From NCBI GenBank assembly GCA_023246195.1, contig JAHFIW010000005.1, positions 1 to 46,874 of the forward strand: a stretch of 46,874 nt of DNA. Reading direction: 5' to 3'. Positions 20,313 to 27,010 of this stretch are shown piece by piece (positions within the stretch are counted from its first letter, which is position 1; every line of letters begins with the position of its first letter). Below the pieces are notes generated by a model. The model saw only the letters and a program-made list of their open reading frames with translations. It did not search any database and was not told the DNA's origin. The DNA is from a bacterium (GTDB taxonomy: Bacteria; Patescibacteriota; Patescibacteriia; SG8-24). The position numbers were made by a program, and so were the translations under genes.

Positions 20313-20341
20313 GCAAGAAAAAACCCCGCAAGAGCGGGGCG
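20313..20341 (-). terminator. Terminator of adenosine-deaminase-family gene
   Basis: CCCCGC/GCGGGG with a 4-nt loop; on the minus strand it is followed by a T-run (A-run at 20317-20323 on the plus strand). Confidence 0.88.
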
Positions 20342-20345
20342 TTCG

Positions 20346-21320
20346 CTAGTATTTTCGGATGAGGAACGGCTCGTTTTCGGAAGAGGCTTCGAGTTCCGCG
20401 CATTGCGCTTGGGAGAAGTCGTATGCTTCGTCGCAGGCGGCGAGCACCTCGTCCATCGGCGGAAGGAACAGGTCATCATCCGCGTTCAGGGTGTACCTGA
20501 CCCCGGCATCGATGAGTCGGTCGATGCCGAGCTCGCGCACGTCCTTGATGGAGCCGCATGTCAGGTTCGAAAGCGGACAGCCGGACACGCGGATGCCCTT
20601 GTCAACGACCTCGCGGATGAGTTCGGGGTCGTCGATGAGCGGGATGGCATGACTGACGCCATTGCAGCGGAGGTCGCGGATGGCCGTACGGAGGTTCTGC
20701 ATCAGTCGTTGCCGGTACGTCTCCGGCGGGTCACTGGCGACCCACTCGCCGGCATGGCAGTCTCGCATGACCCTCGTGTCGAACGTCAGCTTGAAGGCCG
20801 GCAGATGCTTCTCGGGCGGATGACCGCCCTCGTCGCAGGCCAGGTCGAGGACGACATCTCCGTCGTACTCCATCACGATCTTGGCGATTTCCATCCCGAC
20901 TTCGGGAGAAGTTTCGCGCCCGATGCATACGTGCGGCATGACGCGGACGCCGTAACGGCTTCCGTAGCGCCAAAGCGCGTTGCACATCACGGAAACGACC
21001 TGCTTCATGGTGAGCCCGCCGTCCGTATGGTACTGCGGCGCAAACTTGCTTTCGATGATGGCGTACCCTTCCAGGGCGCGCAGGGCGACGTAGTCGTCGG
21101 CCGCATACTCGAGAGCTTCCGCGCTTTGCAGCACTGAAGTCACCGTCGCGAACTTGGCGACGATGTTGACGTGCGGGTCCTTGAAGTACGCGCGCCAGGC
21201 GTCGGTCGAAGGAAACGGAAACGGCTGTCTCGCCATCCGGTAGAGCATCTCGATGCTGTTGACGAGCGCGGCACTGCCGTCAATGTGGTCATGCGTGAGC
21301 GTTCGAATTTTCGGCTTCAT
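20346..21320 (-). CDS. Adenosine deaminase family protein
   Basis: 324 residues from the ATG at 21320, preceded by AAAGGACA. Adenosine/AMP deaminase-type TIM-barrel hydrolase. Zn motif THDHIDGS (H10, H12) replaces the usual HLHLDGS; DCHAGEW supplies a Zn His and the catalytic Glu; VSHAIPL and CPLSN follow the family order; NADDDLF stands where TDDPxxF is expected, giving the metal Asp. Key residues look intact, so an active purine-nucleoside deaminase is likely, but adenine, adenosine and modified bases cannot be told apart. It is monocistronic. It may act in nucleoside salvage along with the cytidine deaminase at 24339. Confidence 0.85.
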   Translation of the reverse strand: MKPKIRTLTHDHIDGSAALVNSIEMLYRMARQPFPFPSTDAWRAYFKDPHVNIVAKFATVTSVLQSAEALEYAADDYVALRALEGYAIIESKFAPQYHTDGGLTMKQVVSVMCNALWRYGSRYGVRVMPHVCIGRETSPEVGMEIAKIVMEYDGDVVLDLACDEGGHPPEKHLPAFKLTFDTRVMRDCHAGEWVASDPPETYRQRLMQNLRTAIRDLRCNGVSHAIPLIDDPELIREVVDKGIRVSGCPLSNLTCGSIKDVRELGIDRLIDAGVRYTLNADDDLFLPPMDEVLAACDEAYDFSQAQCAELEASSENEPFLIRKY

Positions 21321-21350
21321 GAGCTTGTCCTTTTGAAAGAGCCTGCGCCC

Positions 21351-21379
21351 ATTCAAGCTGAAATCCGGCGCAAGGTCAA
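21351..21379 (-). promoter_or_regulatory. Promoter of adenosine-deaminase-family gene
   Basis: On the minus strand: TTGACC, 17-bp spacer, TTGAAT. The leader carries CTCTTTCAAAAGGA. Confidence 0.6.
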
Positions 21380-21423
21380 TGCGCGGTCAGGTTTTGAGCG
21401 GAGGTTTTTCCTGTTTTCATCTC

Positions 21424-21452
21424 TTGGAAAAAGTTCATTTTTTTGCTAAAAT
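21424..21452 (+). promoter_or_regulatory. Promoter of FG-GAP/L,D-transpeptidase gene (leaderless)
   Basis: TTGGAA, 17-bp spacer, TGC then TAAAAT. The -10 ends six bases before the ATG, so the transcript should begin at or next to the start codon. Confidence 0.7.
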
Positions 21453-21458
21453 ACCAGC

Positions 21459-22904
21459 ATGCAAAGCAATCGTTCCATCGGTGGCAGTGTGGCGGCCTCT
21501 CTTCTGTTTTTGGCCTCATTCGCCGTGGCCGCGAACGTTTTTGCGGCGAGCGGTTCCGTCACGGGACCTGCCGGAAAGAACGTCGTGGTTTGGCAGTGGA
21601 GCGACATCGCCAAGGCGCCAACCGACATTCGGAGTTTCCCGCCGTTCGACAATGGGGTCGGTGCAGGTTCCATTGCCGTGCACGACCTCGGCAGCGACGG
21701 CGTAGGCGAGATCGTGGTCGGTTCCGGGTTTGGCGTGCCGTCTTCGGTGCGCATCCTTCGCGCTGACGGTTCCAAGATTCTGGAGTTCGCGCCGTTCGAC
21801 AAGACCATGCTGCAAGGCGTGAACGTGGCCGTCGGAGATTTGGACGGCGACGGCAAGGCGGAGATCGCCGTCGGCACCGGTCCCGGCGCGGACGCGCGCG
21901 TGCGCGTCTTCGACGGCATGGGCAAGGAAAAAATCTTTCCGGGCGGACTGACGCCTTTCGCCGCCGACTTTCGAGGCGGAGTAAATGTGGCCATTGCCGA
22001 TCTCGACGGCGACGGCAAGTCCGAACTCATCACTTCGGCCGGCCCTACCGGAGGGCCGGAAGTGAAGATTTGGAACGGCGCCGGTTCGCTGCTCGGTGAT
22101 TTTTTCGCCTTCGACAATGCCCAGTCGCAGGGTCTTCACATTGCCGTCGGTGATCTCGACGGCGACGGCAAGGCGGAGATCGTCGCCGCGCTGGAAACGA
22201 ATTCTTTGGCGTATGTCCGCGTATTTTCGGGAACGAACGGCACTAAGGTGGGCGAGTTCATGTCCATCGGCGGCGGTTTCACCGGAGGACTCAATTTGAC
22301 GGTAGGTGATGTGAACGGCGACGGCAGGGCGGAGATTCTGGTTGTGCCGAACGGAGAAGGGGGTCCGAACGTTTTTGCCTACGACATGAAAGGCGATCCG
22401 CTCGGAAACTTTTTTGCCTACGATAAATCGTATCGTGGCGGCGTCCTGCTCGCCATTGGCAGGCTTGGAGGCAAAAAGCCGTCGCTCATCACCGTGCCCG
22501 CCGAACGCGCCATCGACGGTCGTCCGCAGTTCGCCAAGTACGTGACAGTCAGCGTGTCGGAGCAGCGTCTGCGCGCCTTCGAGTACGGCAAGCTGGTAAA
22601 GACCTTTCTTGTGGCCACCGGCATGAAGAAATATCCAAGCCCCATCGGCGACTTTTCCGTTTTGGACAAGCCGTTCAAGGTCAATTACAAGTGGAACTAC
22701 GGTTCGGGCAATCCCGATAATTACGATCTCGGTTGGGTTACCTGGAACCTGCGGTTTGCGCCGCACACTTACATCCACTACGCTCCGTGGCGCAAGGTGT
22801 TCGGCGTGCGCGGCAGCCACGGTTGCGTCAACGTCAACAAGACCGACGCCGAATGGATTTATGGCTGGGGTCAGGTGGGCATGCCCGTGACCGTGCAGCC
22901 GTAA
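21459..22904 (+). CDS. Secreted FG-GAP repeat protein with L,D-transpeptidase (YkuD) domain
   Basis: 481 residues. A signal peptide (AASLLFLASFAVAANVFAAS) precedes about six FG-GAP/VCBS-type blades with the calcium-loop motif VGDLDGDGKAEI (residues ~60-345), then a YkuD domain (~365-481). The catalytic signature GSHGCVNVN lies near residue 453, preceded by the conserved His in YIHYAPW. YkuD enzymes form 3-3 peptidoglycan crosslinks or attach proteins to the wall. Fusion to an integrin-like propeller suggests positioning at a glycan or protein ligand. Active-site residues appear intact. It is a single-gene unit with a leaderless-type promoter and a strong terminator. Confidence 0.93.
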   Translation: MQSNRSIGGSVAASLLFLASFAVAANVFAASGSVTGPAGKNVVVWQWSDIAKAPTDIRSFPPFDNGVGAGSIAVHDLGSDGVGEIVVGSGFGVPSSVRILRADGSKILEFAPFDKTMLQGVNVAVGDLDGDGKAEIAVGTGPGADARVRVFDGMGKEKIFPGGLTPFAADFRGGVNVAIADLDGDGKSELITSAGPTGGPEVKIWNGAGSLLGDFFAFDNAQSQGLHIAVGDLDGDGKAEIVAALETNSLAYVRVFSGTNGTKVGEFMSIGGGFTGGLNLTVGDVNGDGRAEILVVPNGEGGPNVFAYDMKGDPLGNFFAYDKSYRGGVLLAIGRLGGKKPSLITVPAERAIDGRPQFAKYVTVSVSEQRLRAFEYGKLVKTFLVATGMKKYPSPIGDFSVLDKPFKVNYKWNYGSGNPDNYDLGWVTWNLRFAPHTYIHYAPWRKVFGVRGSHGCVNVNKTDAEWIYGWGQVGMPVTVQP

Positions 22905-22927
22905 GCCGCGAAATGCGCGGCTTTTTT
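22904..22927 (+). terminator. Terminator of L,D-transpeptidase gene
   Basis: AGCCGCG/CGCGGCT with loop AAATG then six T. The hairpin begins in the stop codon. Confidence 0.9.
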
Positions 22928-22932
22928 GCGTT

Positions 22933-22963
22933 AAAAAAACGCCTGTTATGGAAACAGGCGTTT
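22933..22963 (-). terminator. Terminator of GCS2 gene, overlapping its stop codon
   Basis: The arms AAACGCCTGTT and AACAGGCGTTT form an 11-bp stem. On the minus strand a T-run follows. The TAA stop lies inside the hairpin. Confidence 0.88.
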
Positions 22964-23902
22964 GACGTAAGGTGCCTCTTCTTTGTAAAGCCGGTTACTC
23001 ACCAGCATGGCGACGATCGATTCGGTGTCGGTGCTCGCCCAGATTCCGCGAGCGGACATCATGAGCCGGTCTTCGATGGAAGCGGAGGAAATCATGCTGG
23101 GTTTCACTTGGCGGTCAATGGCCGCGCGCACCAGCATTCGCGTGAGGGCCACGAGTGACAGCGTGCGGTTGTACGAATTCTGCACGTCGCAGACTCGCAG
23201 CTCCACCGTGCCGAGCGGGTTGATGCGAACGCCCCACCAGCACATGCGCGGATCGTGGTAGAATCCGCCGTGCTGTGCGGCAATGGTGAATTCCCGCCAG
23301 CTGATCAGGTGCGGCGGAGCAACTGCTCCGGCCATTTGCTTGTACTTGAAATGCCGGAATGAAGCGTACTTGGTATCGTGGTAAAAGTACGGTGAACTGG
23401 CGGACAGCGCCAGAAACGTCGGCAGATGCTGTCGCAGGACGTTCATTGCCAGAATCGCTTCTTCGCGGTCGGCCAGACCGATGTGCACGTGCAAGCCGGC
23501 CACGTAAGCGCCGCTTAGCCTTTTGCCAAAACGGTTTTGCAGGTCGAGGAAACGCGGCGACGGGAAGACCGAAACCGAGTACGGTTTGGTCGGGATCGGA
23601 TCGCGAGAGAGCCCGACGTCGTATTTCTTGGCCAGCCTTTCCATGTCAAAAGCGTTAGCGCGCAGGGCAAGCTCCACTTCCTTCATGCTCCTGCAGACGG
23701 GCGTTACCGCCTCGATTTGCTGCGAGGGAAGTTCCGGCTTGAAGAACGGATACGCCTTTTCATGCCCATCCTTGAAGATGTGCGGGGCAAGCGGTGTCAG
23801 CAGGCCGCTTTCGCGGCGGACGGTCCAGACTTCTTCCTCGACCCCGATGCAGAGCCGGTTGGCGGGAGTGAAGCTGAACTTCGTGGCGAAGGGGTCGGTC
23901 AT
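22946..23902 (-). CDS. Carboxylate-amine ligase, glutamate-cysteine ligase GCS2 family (YbdK-like)
   Basis: 318 residues from the ATG at 23902 (MTDPFATKF), with GAGG upstream; the open frame further up is not coding in style. GCS2/YbdK-type ATP-dependent ligases join a carboxylate (often glutamate) to an amine. Visible: LCIGVEEEVWTV near the N-terminus (metal/ATP glutamates), ELPSQQIEAVTP, GLHVHIGL, and WWGVRINPLGTVELRVCD. The length is slightly short of the usual ~370. No glutathione synthase is encoded nearby, so the product need not be gamma-glutamylcysteine. Monocistronic, with its own promoter and terminator. Confidence 0.85.
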   Translation of the reverse strand: MTDPFATKFSFTPANRLCIGVEEEVWTVRRESGLLTPLAPHIFKDGHEKAYPFFKPELPSQQIEAVTPVCRSMKEVELALRANAFDMERLAKKYDVGLSRDPIPTKPYSVSVFPSPRFLDLQNRFGKRLSGAYVAGLHVHIGLADREEAILAMNVLRQHLPTFLALSASSPYFYHDTKYASFRHFKYKQMAGAVAPPHLISWREFTIAAQHGGFYHDPRMCWWGVRINPLGTVELRVCDVQNSYNRTLSLVALTRMLVRAAIDRQVKPSMISSASIEDRLMMSARGIWASTDTESIVAMLVSNRLYKEEAPYVKRLFP

Positions 23903-23946
23903 TGCGCCTCTTGTCTGTGGGGCGAAAGGTGAAAGGAACTTCCTGT

Positions 23947-23975
23947 ACCGTAGCGGCTTAGTGGGGGATACGCAA
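23947..23975 (-). promoter_or_regulatory. Possible promoter of GCS2 gene
   Basis: On the minus strand: TTGCGT, 17-bp spacer, TACGGT. Confidence 0.4.
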
Positions 23976-24071
23976 CCGACGCCAGGCGCGACGAATGAAT
24001 TCGGGCAACGCTTCGGAAAAGATGGCGGTCGCAAAGGCTGCGGGCCTTCCTCTTCTCCGCTCAACCCAAAC

Positions 24072-24099
24072 AAAAAATCCCGACACGGAGTCAGGATTT
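24072..24099 (-). terminator. Terminator after tRNA-Val(GAC)
   Basis: AAATCC/GGATTT plus an inner GAC/GTC stem, followed on the minus strand by a run of T (A-run 24072-24077). Confidence 0.8.
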
Positions 24100-24101
24100 C
24101 G

Positions 24102-24178
24102 TGGTGGGCGGCAGAGGAGTCGAACCTCTGACCTTCACAATGTCAATGTGACGCTCTAACCAACTGAGCTAGCCGCCC
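24102..24178 (-). tRNA. tRNA-Val (anticodon GAC)
   Basis: 77 nt with encoded CCA. Acceptor GGGCGGC/GCCGCCC; anticodon stem TCACA/TGTGA around loop TTGACAT gives GAC; T-loop contains TTCGA. It reads GUC/GUU codons and complements tRNA-Val(UAC) at 35604. Confidence 0.96.
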
Positions 24179-24283
24179 TCGGTCAATTTCTACAATGCAC
24201 ACATCTTACGAAAGTTCGGAAAAATAATCAACCCCTCATGGGCCTTGGGCCGAGAAAAATGGCTGCATGTGCGCCATGCCGTC

Positions 24284-24312
24284 TTGACGGCAGCGGCTTG
24301 AAGCTCTATAAC
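24284..24312 (+). promoter_or_regulatory. Promoter of cytidine deaminase gene
   Basis: TTGACG, 17-bp spacer, TATAAC. Confidence 0.75.
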
Positions 24313-24338
24313 GAGCAGGCATCAGATGGAGGCGGCAG

Positions 24339-24827
24339 ATGAAAATGCACATTCCCATAAGCTTTGCGAAAGAGGACGACTTCAGGTGCGCCGCGGCGCT
24401 GCGGTCAGCCGCGCTTGGTGCGCGGCTCAACGCCTACGCGCCCTACTCCAAGTACATGGTCGGCGCGGCGATTCTCTCGGCGAGCGGTCGCATCTTCACC
24501 GGATGCAATGTCGAGTCAGCCGACTACGACGGTACGCATGCCGAGGAGGCCGCACTCGTCCGCATGGTCGGCGACGGCGAGCGTTCGCCCGTCAGGATCA
24601 TGGTCTTCGGGGGGCTCGAAGGCGCGCAGAAGCTCGTGAGCGTACCGCCATGCGGCAAGTGTCGGCAGAAGCTCTATGAGTTCGCGTCGCTCTCGGACAT
24701 CGACCTCCGCATCCTCGTGGACGATGCCCGCGGCAGTCTGGATTACGTCCTGCTTCTTTCCGAGCTCCTTCGTGCGGCATTCGGTCCCGCCGACATCGGC
24801 GTGGACCTGAAGAAATATCGCCGATAA
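24339..24827 (+). CDS. cdd: Cytidine deaminase
   Basis: 162 residues; the ATG at 24339 follows GGAGG by six bases. It hydrolyses cytidine/deoxycytidine to uridine in pyrimidine salvage. Substrate and zinc motifs are visible: AYAPYSKYMVGAA, GCNVESADY, THAEEAAL (H67, catalytic E69) and PCGKCRQKL (C105, C108). The length is that of the small tetrameric enzymes, which usually use three Cys ligands, whereas here the first ligand is His as in longer dimeric enzymes. Monocistronic with its own promoter and terminator. A related deaminase of modified nucleosides or blasticidin S is a less likely alternative. Confidence 0.9.
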   Translation: MKMHIPISFAKEDDFRCAAALRSAALGARLNAYAPYSKYMVGAAILSASGRIFTGCNVESADYDGTHAEEAALVRMVGDGERSPVRIMVFGGLEGAQKLVSVPPCGKCRQKLYEFASLSDIDLRILVDDARGSLDYVLLLSELLRAAFGPADIGVDLKKYRR

Positions 24828-24851
24828 GCCTGTCGCATGACGGGCTTTTTT
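24828..24851 (+). terminator. Terminator of cdd
   Basis: GCCTGTC/GACGGGC with loop GCAT and a T6 tract; it starts one base after the stop. Confidence 0.88.
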
Positions 24852-24854
24852 CAT

Positions 24855-24881
24855 AAAAAAGAACCCCATCATTTGATGAGG
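24855..24881 (-). terminator. Terminator of HAD phosphatase gene, overlapping its stop codon
   Basis: CCTCATC/GATGGGG (minus strand) with loop AAAT, followed by a T-rich tract. The TGA stop is in the loop and 3' arm. Confidence 0.85.
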
Positions 24882-25600
24882 CTCATGGTGCGCCTGAGCC
24901 AGCGTCTCACCGGCACGAAGTCTTCGGTGATGACGACCTTGCCCATGAACGGCGCGATCTTCGCGGCATCGGCATTGTCCTTGGCGATGCCGAGGCGCCG
25001 TTCCTTGAGATGTCCCAGGAACTTGTCGCCGCCGGAATCTCCGACTGCGATCAGGTTCTCGTGCGGGATGCCCTTCGAATCGGCGAAGTGCCGCGACCAC
25101 TCGCCCTTGTTCACCGGCAACACCAACGAGGCGTGGTCATAGCGGTGGAAGCGGCCGGTCTCCGGATCCGATTCGAGCGTGGCCGAATAGATGCTGTTGA
25201 CGAATCGCCGCGCACCGTTGGCATCGAGAAGTTTTTCGATGAACGGCGTCGCTCCGTAGGAGACGATCGCCGTCGGCACGCCTGAACGGTGCAGCCACTC
25301 GAGGCATTCTTTCGCGCCTGGACGCAGGGCTACGCTCTGCACGGCGCCGCGCGCGCGGTCGCGCGTCAGTCCGTGTTGGATGTAGGTGTCCAGCGTCTTT
25401 TTGAGCCAGTCCGCCTCTTCGTCGACGGTCAGCAGGCCCTTGACGGCCCTCCCGAGATAGTACTTGCGCAGTTTGACCATCTCCGCGTTCGCCTTCGGGG
25501 TGAGCGCGGCATTGTCGATGACCTGGCAAAGCGACCTGTTTTTCGGGATTAGCGTGCCGTCGCAGTCAAAGACGACCGCGCAGCGACTTGGGATACTCAT
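24869..25600 (-). CDS. HAD-family phosphatase (phosphoserine phosphatase-like)
   Basis: 243 residues from the ATG at 25600, with GAAAGGAA upstream. HAD motifs: I VFDCDGTLIP (D12, D14), II AIVSYGA, a Lys in the motif III region (VNKGEW), and IV AVGDSGGDKFLG. The cap inserted after motif I and overall length are like the HAD-IB (SerB/PSP-like) class. The substrate is unknown. Motifs are intact, unlike the DWN protein at 19624. It is monocistronic: its promoter lies at the 3' end of the DHH gene and its terminator overlaps the stop codon. The leader contains CTCTTTGAAAGGA, shared with other single-gene units here. Confidence 0.85.
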   Translation of the reverse strand: MSIPSRCAVVFDCDGTLIPKNRSLCQVIDNAALTPKANAEMVKLRKYYLGRAVKGLLTVDEEADWLKKTLDTYIQHGLTRDRARGAVQSVALRPGAKECLEWLHRSGVPTAIVSYGATPFIEKLLDANGARRFVNSIYSATLESDPETGRFHRYDHASLVLPVNKGEWSRHFADSKGIPHENLIAVGDSGGDKFLGHLKERRLGIAKDNADAAKIAPFMGKVVITEDFVPVRRWLRRTMSLIK

Positions 25601-25631
25601 GTGGCGTTCCTTTCAAAGAGCGTTCCGAAAT

Positions 25632-25660
25632 AGCCTAACGGTGGAGACCTCAGTTTGCAA
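25632..25660 (-). promoter_or_regulatory. Promoter of HAD phosphatase gene
   Basis: On the minus strand: TTGCAA, 17-bp spacer, TAGGCT. The -35 overlaps the end of the upstream DHH gene. Confidence 0.5.
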
Positions 25661-26837
25661 GGACGGCGGCCGCTTGCGGCAGGGGGAGTGCGCTTTGCGG
25701 CGACACTCTTCCCAGCGACTTGCCGATTGTCGTAAGGACCATCTTCTCGGCTTCGATGATGCTGGTATTGGGGAAGCAGACGCGTGCTGTTTTGCGGGTG
25801 CCGTCCGGTTTGAGTCCGGCCATCAAACCGAGCGCGTCGGCATGCTTTTCGGTGGACACCAATGCGCAGATGCCGGCGACTTTGCCTGGCGCGTTCTCGG
25901 CTTCCTGTTCGTAAAGCAGGCCGACGATTTCGGCTTCGGGAGAATTCATGATCAGCTCGTCGATGACGTCGGCGAGGTGTTCTTCGGATGCGCCTGCATG
26001 GATGAAGTCCTGGCGAACGAGCAGCGACCAGGCCATCTTGAGGGTCGGATCGAACTTGAGACGCGCCAAGGTGCGGCCCCACAGCTTGAGCGTGGAGATG
26101 GAGCGCGTGCGGTACAGGCTCTGCACGATCTCATCGCGGCGCGCGCCGGCGGCAACGAGGGCGGAGGCGATGTCGAGCGTCTTCGGCGTGACGCTGGCGG
26201 TCTTGAAACTGCGCGTCTTGAAGATGATGCCGGCCAGCAGGCAAGTGGCCACGTTCTCGTTGAGGAAGTGCTCGCCGGTGGCCTTGAGCAGCGCGTAGAC
26301 GCACTCGGCGCTGGAAGTCGCGGTGATGTCGACGGCGTTGAAGTTGCCGTACTGCTCATTGGCCGCGTCGTGGTCGATGTTCAGCACCGGGCGATTATAA
26401 AAGAGTTCCGTGTTCGAGGAGAACAACGAGCCGAGCGCGCCGTAGTCCGGCGTGTCCAGGGAGATGATGCAATCGTACTTGAAGTCGGTGGTGGAGGTAG
26501 TCACGTCCTTGCCCTCGTAGCGTCCGCCGTCCTTGGCAGTGACCTGAATGCGCAGCTTGCCGTTCTCGATGTCGTATGACAGCTCGTCGATCTTGCTTTT
26601 GGACAGGTTCAGGCTGATGACGAACTTTTGCAAATGGCTGAAGGCGGGGAGGATGCGGTCGACTCCCGGCAGAAACTTGATCGACTTGGGCGCCACGAAG
26701 CCGTCGGCGATGACGTCCACGCGCTTGCCTCGTTTCTCAAAGAAGGCCGCCAGCGCGAGCGCCGAGGCGACAGCATCAACGTTCCACTCCTTTCGGAAGG
26801 TGATGAGCAGGTGCTTGCTGGCAAGCGCCGTTTCCAT
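25650..26837 (-). CDS. DHH-family (NrnA/RecJ-like) protein with degenerate catalytic motifs
   Basis: 395 residues from the ATG at 26837 (GGAG upstream); an ATG at 26864 is an alternative. It resembles DHH phosphoesterases that degrade nanoRNA, c-di-AMP or pAp. Motif I, normally HxNPDGDAxGS, reads FRKEWNVDAVASA, lacking the His and one Asp. The middle Asp region IISLDTPD is present. Motif III, normally DHH, is NIDHDAANEQYG (DHD). A C-terminal DHHA1-like region is not clear. The changes at metal-ligand positions suggest altered or lost nuclease activity. It has its own promoter (26902-26930). Function unknown. Confidence 0.78.
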   Translation of the reverse strand: METALASKHLLITFRKEWNVDAVASALALAAFFEKRGKRVDVIADGFVAPKSIKFLPGVDRILPAFSHLQKFVISLNLSKSKIDELSYDIENGKLRIQVTAKDGGRYEGKDVTTSTTDFKYDCIISLDTPDYGALGSLFSSNTELFYNRPVLNIDHDAANEQYGNFNAVDITATSSAECVYALLKATGEHFLNENVATCLLAGIIFKTRSFKTASVTPKTLDIASALVAAGARRDEIVQSLYRTRSISTLKLWGRTLARLKFDPTLKMAWSLLVRQDFIHAGASEEHLADVIDELIMNSPEAEIVGLLYEQEAENAPGKVAGICALVSTEKHADALGLMAGLKPDGTRKTARVCFPNTSIIEAEKMVLTTIGKSLGRVSPQSALPLPQAAAVLAN

Positions 26838-26901
26838 GAATTGTCGCTCCGGTGGAAGGGCCATAACGGCTGTGGCGTTTCGCAATTTCGATTAATGGAG
26901 A

Positions 26902-26930
26902 AACTTAGCCCGTTACAAAAGTACTGTCAA
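26902..26930 (-). promoter_or_regulatory. Promoter of the DHH-family gene
   Basis: On the minus strand: TTGACA, 17-bp spacer, TAAGTT. Confidence 0.7.
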
Positions 26931-26954
26931 CATTCGTTTGATGCGGCAAGACGC

Positions 26955-26983
26955 TTGCCACCACGCATTTCATCATTGATAAT
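26955..26983 (+). promoter_or_regulatory. Promoter of valS
   Basis: TTGCCA, 17-bp spacer, GATAAT. The leader is about 20 nt. Confidence 0.65.
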
Positions 26984-27010
26984 GAACATCTATTGATTTT
27001 CCCTCTTGAT

